Shown here: piece by piece, positions 1 to 5,581 of the stretch
Layout: the number at the start of each line of letters is the position of its first letter
Position numbering within the stretch: the stretch's first letter is position 1
From: Syntrophaceae bacterium
GTDB taxonomy: Bacteria > Desulfobacterota > Desulfomonilia > Desulfomonilales > Desulfomonilaceae
Reading direction: 5' to 3'
DNA length: 7,381 nt
Assembly (NCBI GenBank): GCA_014874425.1
Contig: JACWAG010000423.1
Span: 1 to 7,381 of the forward strand
Notes under the pieces: model-generated
What the model was told of the DNA's origin: nothing
Seen by the model: only the letters and a program-made list of their open reading frames with translations
The model's database searches: none
Position numbers and translations under genes: made by a program

Positions 1-486
1 CACCGCTAGTTGGTCCTTGCATTGAAAATCAACCGCTGAAGCTACTGTGTCATAAAAGTCGCCTTTTCTCAGTTGAGCGATGGATTGGTCCGCCACTGAA
101 TGATGATACAGCCCTTGTTCAAGACTATTAATGTTAAAAATGGCCAGATAAGTTTCGAAAGGGTACAAGGCGCCGGCGGACGCGACGTTCCTAAAATAGA
201 AGTAACCTTGCCCGGATTTCTCTTTGCGAGTCAAGCAATGGCTAAGTTTCAGCACACGGCTAAGATCACGAAAACAAATTTCTTTAGAAGCCGGAGGTTT
301 AAAAAGCCCAAAAAGTTCTGAGAGGGATCCTTGATAAAACTCCGTGTTCTGTTCAAGTTCAAATTCTTTTAAATCTTGGTAGGTTTTAAAAGTGTTCGGT
401 TGATTCAACCAGTCGAGAGCGTGACCACTCATTTTGTAGCGATCATAGCTTGTGAAATCATGATAGTCTGCGGCGGTTAACAGCAA
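1..486 (-). CDS. SagB-type (ThcOx-like) FMN nitroreductase, N-terminal part, cut by the left window edge
   Basis: The reverse strand is open from a TTG at 484-486 to the window edge, giving 162 residues with no stop. A strong GGGGAGG ribosome site ends 5 nt before this TTG, which is why it is chosen. The N-terminal segment has the SagB-dehydrogenase look: a YHDFTSYDR stretch (residues 8-16), LDW near 24-26 and QP at 29-30. The central ASAGALYP (102-109) followed by E111 and Y113 is the hallmark flavin-site region of this nitroreductase subfamily, and a GLYHH motif follows near 125. Family members are FMN-dependent oxidoreductases. Some oxidise azolines to azoles in thiazole/oxazole-modified peptide pathways, but stand-alone copies of unknown substrate are common in anaerobic bacteria. 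No precursor peptide, cyclodehydratase or YcaO gene is visible here, so a peptide-modifying role is not supported. The C-terminal part lies outside the window. Confidence 0.82.
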   Translation of the reverse strand, partial: MLLTAADYHDFTSYDRYKMSGHALDWLNQPNTFKTYQDLKEFELEQNTEFYQGSLSELFGLFKPPASKEICFRDLSRVLKLSHCLTRKEKSGQGYFYFRNVASAGALYPFETYLAIFNINSLEQGLYHHSVADQSIAQLRKGDFYDTVASAVDFQCKDQLAV

Positions 487-491
487 AAAAA

Positions 492-498
492 CCTCCCC
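492..498 (-). promoter_or_regulatory. Ribosome binding site that fixes the TTG start of the SagB-type gene
   Basis: The minus-strand sequence GGGGAGG ends 5 nt before a TTG codon at 484-486. No in-frame ATG with a comparable site is near. The next ATG, 17 codons downstream, would remove the conserved YHDFTSYDR segment. Confidence 0.7.
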
Positions 499-646
499 GA
501 ATGATACGCGTGTCGTAAATGGACTTTCTCTTTACGTTAAAACCTTCAGCAGCTTCAGAAATTAAGAGCTAAATCGCTGAAAGCATTATTCGTTGAACAA
601 GATAATGGGGCGCCCGCAAATGTAATTTATGCAATAAAATGAAAAA

Positions 647-1156
647 TCATCCACCCCAAGGCATTTGAGCGTAAACTTCCGACAACTTATCGCGATATTC
701 CTTAAAAAACCTCTCATGTTCTTTTTCCCACTTAGAGAGCATACTAAGGGCCTCAGACGCAGACCCTTCGGTCTTTTCCGCCATAGCCGCGTAAAACTCA
801 CTGAGATCCTTTTCAATTAACCATGCAGTATTAAATATTGTAACGTCGGGAACCATGGAACCCTGTACGCATTGTTCAAGAAATTCACTTTTGGCTCTTT
901 GATCAAAATAGTTGGTTGGTGTTAATCCAGGGTCTTGAGCCATACTTAAGTCAATTTTATTACCTTGTTTCAAGTCATTAATTATGCTCTGAACAAACGC
1001 AATATGTTTCTTTTCTTCCTCAACCAGGCGCTTCAGTGCCGTAACCGCTGCTCCTATACCCATACGCTCAATTGAATCCTGGAAAAAACTCATACCAGTA
1101 TTTTCCTGATTCAAAGCGTATTCAAAAATTTTCTCGAGTTTAGCGTCATTTACCAT
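647..1156 (-). CDS. Ferritin-like (rubrerythrin-family) diiron protein without rubredoxin domain
   Basis: A 169-residue, all-helical protein with a complete set of candidate diiron ligands: E18 in helix A, E48 and H51 (ExxH) in helix B, E115 in helix C, and E144 and H147 (ExxH) in helix D. This spacing is that of the ferritin-like/rubrerythrin superfamily. No CxxC rubredoxin module is present, so electrons must come from a partner if it acts as a peroxide reductase. A role in oxidative-stress defence or iron handling is inferred from the family, not shown here. The start is placed at ATG 1154-1156 because GAGGAG lies 9 nt upstream. The longer in-frame TTG start at 1198 lacks a ribosome site and falls inside a candidate promoter. 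The gene follows the NIL-ferredoxin gene after 103 nt and probably has its own promoter. The exact subfamily is uncertain. Confidence 0.8.
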   Translation of the reverse strand: MVNDAKLEKIFEYALNQENTGMSFFQDSIERMGIGAAVTALKRLVEEEKKHIAFVQSIINDLKQGNKIDLSMAQDPGLTPTNYFDQRAKSEFLEQCVQGSMVPDVTIFNTAWLIEKDLSEFYAAMAEKTEGSASEALSMLSKWEKEHERFFKEYRDKLSEVYAQMPWGG

Positions 1157-1165
1157 TTTCTCTAA

Positions 1166-1171
1166 CTCCTC
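1166..1171 (-). promoter_or_regulatory. Ribosome binding site deciding the ATG start of the diiron protein gene
   Basis: The minus-strand GAGGAG ends 9 nt before the ATG at 1154-1156. The alternative TTG 14 codons upstream (1196-1198) has no purine-rich site before it. Confidence 0.55.
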
Positions 1172-1183
1172 GTTCTTTACAAA

Positions 1184-1212
1184 ATAATGTTTATTCAATA
1201 CTGGATGGTCAA
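1184..1212 (-). promoter_or_regulatory. Candidate sigma70-type promoter for the diiron protein gene
   Basis: On the minus strand, TTGACC (1207-1212; 5 of 6 match to TTGACA) is separated by exactly 17 nt from CATTAT (1184-1189; 4 of 6 match to TATAAT). Transcription would begin near 1177, giving a leader of about 20 nt that contains the GAGGAG ribosome site. This placement is incompatible with translation from the TTG at 1198. It is a sequence match only. Confidence 0.4.
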
Positions 1213-1214
1213 AT

Positions 1215-1244
1215 CAAAAAATGGTTTGTCGGAAGGGTCGAAAC
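1215..1244 (-). terminator. Weak candidate intrinsic terminator after the homocysteine operon
   Basis: On the minus strand, a short imperfect hairpin (GTTTCG pairing with CGACAAAC, one small bulge, 7-nt loop) is followed within a few bases by a run of six T. It begins about 16 nt after the NIL-ferredoxin stop and just before the next candidate promoter, which is a sensible position. The stem is only about 6 bp and not GC-rich, so it may be partial or not functional. Confidence 0.25.
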
Positions 1245-1259
1245 GATGTAAGTGAACAA

Positions 1260-1706
1260 TCACTTGCTGTCCGACCGACCTTCAGCGAAGGGATCAAAGA
1301 GGGTTATATCCCTCATTGCTCCAAAAGGACAAACGAGTCCGCACATTCCGCACGCTACACATTTCTCAACATCAAATGATACTGTCATTTCCGGACGTTT
1401 CATGCTTAACGCGTCCGTAGGACACAAGCCGGTACATGCCCCGCAATTCACGCATTTTTCGTCTTCCCTCCAAACCTTGTCAGATAAAGGTTCAACCACG
1501 ACGCGGTTTTGTTCGAGAAATCTAATTCCCTCTGCTATGATATCTTCGGAACCTCTAAGCTCCAGCAATATTCTTCCTTCCTTGCGAGGAAGTATTTTAG
1601 CTTCCAGAATGTTGAACACCAGTTCAAAGTCCCGGGCGAGTCGGTATATCACCGGTTTGTACATGATATTGGATTTGAATATTAACAGGACATTTTTTGA
1701 GGTCAT
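1260..1706 (-). CDS. NIL-domain ferredoxin with two [4Fe-4S] clusters (homocysteine biosynthesis partner)
   Basis: A 148-residue protein with an N-terminal NIL domain (about residues 3-75, the small ferredoxin-like fold also found at the end of MetN transporters) and a C-terminal dicluster ferredoxin. Cluster motifs are C85-x2-C88-x2-C91-x3-C95-P and C116-x2-C119-x2-C122-x3-C126-P, both complete. In methanogens and many anaerobic bacteria, NIL/ferredoxin proteins encoded beside COG1900 are needed to make homocysteine from aspartate semialdehyde and sulfide. The ferredoxin is thought to supply electrons for the reductive step on the COG1900 protein. The gene starts 23 nt after the UPF0280 stop, with an AAAGGA-type ribosome site before the ATG, so it is the third gene of the operon. 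The cell location should be cytoplasmic, since no signal or membrane segment is seen. Confidence 0.9.
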   Translation of the reverse strand: MTSKNVLLIFKSNIMYKPVIYRLARDFELVFNILEAKILPRKEGRILLELRGSEDIIAEGIRFLEQNRVVVEPLSDKVWREDEKCVNCGACTGLCPTDALSMKRPEMTVSFDVEKCVACGMCGLVCPFGAMRDITLFDPFAEGRSDSK

Positions 1707-1729
1707 TTGAAATCCTTTCCTTTTTTGGA

Positions 1730-2506
1730 CTAGGCGTTAGATTGAAGACCGTCTGCATAATCCACAGGCGTGAGTTCAATGTCGCCTGAAACGGCCAATT
1801 TGTCTTCAAAGATGACCAGAGCCGCCAGCACTCCATCAACGCTCATGGCCCATTCAACTGCGGACTTCATGTCTTGTGCGGACTTTATTCTATTCCCCAA
1901 GCCCGTAGCGACAGCGTCAGCCAAGCTAACATCGTATGAGACTACTGTAGCTGCGTCAGCTTTCCCTAGACTGGTTGACGGACCAACTTTAGCCGAAGAT
2001 GTGCAAATTCCCAGGGGCATTGTGGTCGGCCCAATCTTGATCCCAAGCTTATCGCTAAGAGGTGACGTACCGGCGTGGATCCCGATCACTACAGGTCTGT
2101 TGACATGAACGAAGATGTCTCCACCATTTTCGACAATAATTTCGCGCGACAATTGTAAAAGATTTCTACCCACAAATTCAGCGACCGCTCCGGCGACTGC
2201 GGCCATGGGTCCAACCCGGGCTTTTTTCGCGGCGTTGATCATACGCGTAGGCGCTGACGAATCCAGGGGGTCCGCGTCAACAGGATCAAAACTTGTTAAG
2301 AATTGCCGCCTTCTCCCAATGGAGTCTTCAATCTGGGCCCTACATTCCATGACAAAAGTTTTAGCTTGATCCGCAAGATTACTAAGCGCTTTGATATAAA
2401 GGTCGGAAGTGTCCACGACAACCCTGAAGTTTGTGAATACATCGTCATTTGCAAATGACCTATATATCCTCGGTTCAGCAACTACAATGTTAGGTGAACA
2501 ATTCAT
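1730..2506 (-). CDS. UPF0280 / COG2122 protein (ApbE-like), accessory to sulfide assimilation into homocysteine
   Basis: A 258-residue protein recognised as the UPF0280 family, a relative of ApbE flavin transferases. Family signatures are VGPMAAVAGAVAEFVG (98-113), the ENGGD motif (126-130), AGTSPLS (145-151), GICTSS (166-171, with C168) and GKADAATVVS (181-190), followed by LADAVATGLGN. In ApbE the corresponding GGD and ADA regions bind flavin and metal. Whether UPF0280 proteins have any such activity is not established. In Methanosarcina a COG2122 gene was linked to efficient use of sulfide for homocysteine synthesis. Its position here supports the same role, because the start codon overlaps the COG1900 stop by 4 nt (ATGA), implying translational coupling. 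There is no strong separate ribosome site, consistent with coupling. The length is normal for the family. Confidence 0.9.
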   Translation of the reverse strand: MNCSPNIVVAEPRIYRSFANDDVFTNFRVVVDTSDLYIKALSNLADQAKTFVMECRAQIEDSIGRRRQFLTSFDPVDADPLDSSAPTRMINAAKKARVGPMAAVAGAVAEFVGRNLLQLSREIIVENGGDIFVHVNRPVVIGIHAGTSPLSDKLGIKIGPTTMPLGICTSSAKVGPSTSLGKADAATVVSYDVSLADAVATGLGNRIKSAQDMKSAVEWAMSVDGVLAALVIFEDKLAVSGDIELTPVDYADGLQSNA

Positions 2507-3699
2507 TTTAACATCTCAAACCCACTAAAAGGCGCTGATGGCAAAGTGTCCTGAGGCTCTCCCAATAAGAATCGTCCGGATTTAATCCAATCTCGCAGGA
2601 TTACGGCAATCTCCAGGGCTGTGGAGTAACTGGCGAGCGGAGAGGTGGTTACCTTTTGTCCATTGAAATCCATTTCCCCAGTTTTAAGTTGAGCATAAGA
2701 TACATAACCCAAAGGAGCCCCAGTCCCTTGCGGGTAATCAAGACCATAATCAACAATGGGGGCTAATATGTCATCGTCGGAGACAGAGGTGAACATGGCC
2801 ATTTCTTCATTTAAAATAGGAATGGGAACGCCTATGCCAACATTTAGGGAACAACCATAGCCAGTCAGGGAAGCGCCTCGTAGATACTTGGGAGACATAT
2901 GTTTCAAGTCTCCTTTGACTGAAAGGGTACCGGCGCCGCCCATAACTACCCCATTCTCAGACCTTTTTACATTTGGATTATGTTGGGTTCCATTCCCTAT
3001 GACATATCCTACACCTCCTCCAAGAAATATTCGCGTCCCCAGACCGATTGTCCTATAAAAAGGATCGTTAAGCAGAGGACTTAACTGACCGGACGTCGAA
3101 TAGTTTGCATTCGTGCAATCAGGCCTTAATACTCCCATATAGGTGTAGATAGTCTTTTTTGATAGATTCACTGCGCAGTTATAGTTTTGATAACCGTTTC
3201 TGGGGTTGAGAAGCCACGCGTCAGGAAAATCTCTTAAGGCCATATCCGCTTCATGGCGCAGGTTTGGGTAACAATCAGTGCCATAGGCCAAAGCCTCAAG
3301 CCTGACTTGTTTTCCAGAGACTAAATCTTCAATTACATGGCCTCCACCGTAACGAAACCTCCCGGGGAAAACTTTGTTCAAGGGATCATCCTCACGCGTC
3401 TGGGCGGCCCCTAAATAGCAATCGACCGCAGCTATTCCGGCATAGGCTTCAACTCCATTTATGAAGACTTTGTTGGCTTTTATGCGAGGTTTGGAATGTC
3501 CGAAATTTAAGAACGCGCCTGAAGAGCACATAATTCCAAATGTGCCGGTTGTGACCACATCAACCTTGTGGGCCGCCTCTATAGGACCAAGCTCTTTGGT
3601 TGCTCCTATCATTTCTTCGGCAGTTAGTACTACCACCGAGCCATCTTGAATCTTTTTGTTGATTTCACCGAAAGTCTTGTTAATCTTAAATTCACCCAT
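2503..3699 (-). CDS. COG1900 / DUF39 homocysteine biosynthesis protein, without CBS domains
   Basis: A 398-residue protein of the DUF39 family, whose members are required for making homocysteine from aspartate semialdehyde and sulfide in methanogens. Family-like segments include TTGTFGIMCSSGAFLNFGH (50-68), VDCYLGAAQ (92-100), FRYGGGHVIEDL (115-126), YGTDCYP (139-145) and the glycine-rich IFLGGGVGYV in the middle. C58 and C143 sit in the most family-like motifs and are the best candidates for the essential cysteines proposed to carry persulfide or disulfide intermediates. Methanogen versions often add a C-terminal CBS pair; here the protein ends after the core domain. The ATG at 3697-3699 has a strong AGGAGG site 6 nt upstream. 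This is the first gene of the operon, and the stop overlaps the UPF0280 start. No SAM riboswitch is apparent in the AT-rich leader. Confidence 0.92.
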   Translation of the reverse strand: MGEFKINKTFGEINKKIQDGSVVVLTAEEMIGATKELGPIEAAHKVDVVTTGTFGIMCSSGAFLNFGHSKPRIKANKVFINGVEAYAGIAAVDCYLGAAQTREDDPLNKVFPGRFRYGGGHVIEDLVSGKQVRLEALAYGTDCYPNLRHEADMALRDFPDAWLLNPRNGYQNYNCAVNLSKKTIYTYMGVLRPDCTNANYSTSGQLSPLLNDPFYRTIGLGTRIFLGGGVGYVIGNGTQHNPNVKRSENGVVMGGAGTLSVKGDLKHMSPKYLRGASLTGYGCSLNVGIGVPIPILNEEMAMFTSVSDDDILAPIVDYGLDYPQGTGAPLGYVSYAQLKTGEMDFNGQKVTTSPLASYSTALEIAVILRDWIKSGRFLLGEPQDTLPSAPFSGFEMLK

Positions 3700-3863
3700 T
3701 ATGAACCTCCTGGGCGCTTCGTGAAAATATGAGAATCTAAATTTATAACTCTAATTAGTTCGATTATTCTTATCAAGAAACATTGTGAGAGATTTTTCAA
3801 TTGTTTTTAAAATTATCTTTGACAACCATTCCTTTAGATATGAAAAAACCCGAACATTCGCTT

Positions 3864-3884
3864 AGTTCCTATAATATAGGAACT
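3864..3884. promoter_or_regulatory. 21-bp palindrome, candidate operator containing a TATAAT box, in the divergent intergenic region
   Basis: Two perfect 9-bp arms (AGTTCCTAT and ATAGGAACT) flank a 3-nt centre (AAT). The sequence includes TATAAT at 3870-3875, placed to start plus-strand transcription about 30 nt before the small gene's ATG at 3913. No good -35 hexamer is found 16-18 nt upstream. A dimeric regulator bound here would cover the -10 region, suggesting repression or autoregulation. The COG1900 start is 165 nt away on the other side, so the operon could also be affected. The binding protein is not identifiable from this window. Confidence 0.5.
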
Positions 3885-3901
3885 TCTGAATCAGATTATG
3901 C

Positions 3902-3906
3902 AGGGG
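3902..3906 (+). promoter_or_regulatory. Ribosome binding site deciding the start of the small divergent gene
   Basis: AGGGG ends 6 nt before the ATG at 3913-3915. The first in-frame ATG, at 3898, has no purine-rich sequence before it, so the ribosome site itself would lie within the codons of that longer form. Confidence 0.55.
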
Positions 3907-3912
3907 ATTCTA

Positions 3913-4287
3913 ATGATTGCTGAAAAAATTCAATTCGAATCAGTAAAAAGCGCAAGCGAGGCAATAGATTCTGTAGGATCTAACAATAGCGAATTGATGG
4001 CTTCCAGGGCCATTCATATCAACCTCATAATACGACAGGCCCGAGGGGTCGACGCTAAATCCCTAAAAAAGATTTACAACGAGATAGGGGCGGAAGTCGC
4101 TATTAGCCATCAGGCCTACTATGAAGAGAAGGACGCAATAACCGACATGATAATCATGGGGACAGTATATCAGCACAGGGAAGCGCGCCGAATACTCGTG
4201 GAATCAAAAAGTTTGAAACCTTATGTAGACGCTATATCCGCAGCAATCGAAAACTCGGACGAAGTACGCGCTGATCCCAAAGGATAA
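3913..4287 (+). CDS. Small cysteine-free, probably helical protein of unknown family
   Basis: A 124-residue protein whose family I do not recognise. It has no cysteine, no signal peptide and no membrane segment, and its composition (many Ala, Ile, Glu, Lys) suggests a mostly alpha-helical cytoplasmic fold. A central part reads INLIIRQARGVDAKSLKKIY, and a later HREARRIL stretch is basic and amphipathic. No clear helix-turn-helix can be assigned by eye. It is the only plus-strand gene in the window, divergent from the homocysteine operon by about 213 nt, with a TATAAT-bearing palindrome upstream. The start at 3913 is chosen for its AGGGG site; a 129-residue form from 3898 is possible. Its coding status is supported by the ribosome site, an uninterrupted frame and ordinary protein composition. 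A role as regulator or as partner of the operon is only a guess from position. Confidence 0.7.
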   Translation: MIAEKIQFESVKSASEAIDSVGSNNSELMASRAIHINLIIRQARGVDAKSLKKIYNEIGAEVAISHQAYYEEKDAITDMIIMGTVYQHREARRILVESKSLKPYVDAISAAIENSDEVRADPKG

Positions 4288-4405
4288 AACGAAACGAGCG
4301 CATGACCATTAATAGTCAATCAAACTAGTCATTTTCCAATATCATAAAACTTTTTCTGTTTCACGCCCTGGAAAACTTTAGATGTTGGCGCGTCTTCTAC
4401 GGAAA
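4288..4405. other. Convergent intergenic gap without a clear terminator
   Basis: The small plus-strand gene and the aminotransferase gene end towards each other across 118 nt. The only symmetric element is an imperfect 16-bp palindrome at 4303-4318 (TGAC at one end, GTCA at the other, one mismatched pair). It could fold only as a 4-bp stem and lacks a following T-run, so no intrinsic terminator is called. An AAAACTTT octamer occurs twice (around 4347 and 4372), with no evident role. Confidence 0.4.
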
Positions 4406-5560
4406 TCAAGCCGCTTCCAGCGCTTCTTGCAGAGCGGCGATCAACAACAGCACATTTTCGTGTCTGCTATTATGCCCCATTAGTCCTATTCGCCAAACCT
4501 TACCCGCTAGTGGTCCAAACGCGCCGGAGATTTCAATGTTAAAGTTGTTTAATAAATAGCCAATAACAGCTTTGGCATCCACACCATCGGGGACCAACGC
4601 TGTTGTAAGTGTCGGCAAACGCCAGTCTTCATCTACGTAGAGTCCAATGCCAATTTCCTCAAGCCCTTCCCATAAGGCCTTGGAGTTTGTCAGATGCCGT
4701 TCCCATCGATTTTCCAACCCTTCTTCAGCTATTATCCGCAACGCCTCTCTAAGAGCAAAATTCATGTTCACCGGTGCCGTATGATGGTAGGTGCGTTCAG
4801 CTCCCCAGTATTTTCCGACGAGGCTCATGTCTAGATACCAGTTGGCTACTTTGGTTTTACGAGAATTGAGTTTCTCGATAGCTCGAGGCCCAAGCGTTAA
4901 AGGCGCTATACCAGGGGGACAGCTCAAACACTTCTGGCTGCCACTGTATGCTACGTCCACATGCCAGCGGTCGAGGAAAACAGGAACGCCTCCAAGACTT
5001 GTAACTGTATCGAGCAACAAAAGGCTCTTGAACTCACGGCAGAGCTTTCCGATTCCGTCCATGGGTTGCATAGCTCCAGTAGCCGTCTCAGCGTGAATAA
5101 GGCCAAGGAGCGAGGGACGATGTTTCTCCAGCGCTTCTCCAATTTCATCGAGTGTAAAAACATCCCCCCAAGATTTTTCCATACGACGCACATCCGCGCC
5201 ATATCTGGAGGCCATATCACAGAGACGTTCTCCGAAATAACCGTTAACGCCTACTAAAACCACATCACCCGGTTCGACGCAGTTGGCTATGGCAGCCTCC
5301 ATGGCAGCGCTGCCTGTCCCACTCACGGGGATGGTAAAAGGATTATCTGTCTGCCAAACATATCTGAGAAGCTCCTGAGTCTCGTTCATCAGGTCTATGA
5401 ATTTGGGATCAAGATGACCAATTTCATTAGCAGAAAGGGCGTGACGCACCCGACTATCGTAATTGGAAGGTCCCGGGCCTAGTAACAGGCGTGGTGGAAG
5501 ATCAAGCTGTGAGACGCAGATGCGGTGTTTGCTATCAACCAAAGGTGTCTTGTGGTCCAT
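4406..5560 (-). CDS. Class V PLP aminotransferase, alanine-glyoxylate / serine-pyruvate aminotransferase type
   Basis: A 384-residue protein, the usual length for the family. The N-terminal LLLGPGPSNYD (25-35) is the typical substrate-loop opening, SGTGSAAMEA (80-89) binds the cofactor phosphate, LLLLDTVTSLGG (180-191) holds D184, which contacts the PLP ring nitrogen, and SGSQK (206-210) carries the Schiff-base lysine K210. R357 in VWRIGLMGH matches the substrate-carboxylate arginine. Members move an amino group between alanine, serine or aspartate and glyoxylate or a related 2-oxo acid. The exact substrate pair cannot be read from sequence; in anaerobes these enzymes often serve glycine/serine metabolism. 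The start is supported by a GGAAGGA site about 10 nt upstream. The gene begins 21 nt after the ferredoxin-nitroreductase stop and is probably cotranscribed with it. Confidence 0.92.
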   Translation of the reverse strand: MDHKTPLVDSKHRICVSQLDLPPRLLLGPGPSNYDSRVRHALSANEIGHLDPKFIDLMNETQELLRYVWQTDNPFTIPVSGTGSAAMEAAIANCVEPGDVVLVGVNGYFGERLCDMASRYGADVRRMEKSWGDVFTLDEIGEALEKHRPSLLGLIHAETATGAMQPMDGIGKLCREFKSLLLLDTVTSLGGVPVFLDRWHVDVAYSGSQKCLSCPPGIAPLTLGPRAIEKLNSRKTKVANWYLDMSLVGKYWGAERTYHHTAPVNMNFALREALRIIAEEGLENRWERHLTNSKALWEGLEEIGIGLYVDEDWRLPTLTTALVPDGVDAKAVIGYLLNNFNIEISGAFGPLAGKVWRIGLMGHNSRHENVLLLIAALQEALEAA

Positions 5561-5581
5561 AAATAGTTTTCCTTCCGATAT

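Noticed and set aside
100..321. Plus-strand 73-residue open frame
   Set aside because: It lies antisense to the SagB-type coding region, whose protein matches a known family, and it has no ribosome site or recognisable content.
545..559. CTTCAG-CAG-CTTCAG short direct repeat and the GGGCGCCC palindrome at 608-615, upstream of the SagB-type gene
   Set aside because: Both are too short to distinguish from chance. I found no convincing promoter pair in the 160-nt gap 487-646.
1252..1710. Plus-strand 152-residue open frame
   Set aside because: It mirrors the NIL-ferredoxin gene on the opposite strand. The minus-strand product has two perfect Fe-S motifs, so the plus-strand frame is a shadow.
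3819..3824. Perfect TTGACA hexamer as a plus-strand -35 box
   Set aside because: No acceptable -10 box lies 15-19 nt downstream; the TATAAT at 3870 is about 45 nt away. It may be chance in AT-rich DNA.
3700..3863. SAM riboswitch (S-box type) in the leader of the homocysteine operon
   Set aside because: Such control would be expected for a methionine-pathway operon, but the leader is AT-rich and shows no set of paired helices or terminator hairpin typical of SAM riboswitches.
3898..3900. First ATG of the small divergent gene as its start
   Set aside because: It has no ribosome site, while the ATG at 3913 has AGGGG at proper spacing.
4303..4318. Imperfect palindrome between convergent genes as a bidirectional terminator
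   Set aside because: The stem would be only 4 bp with an AT loop and no adjoining T-run.
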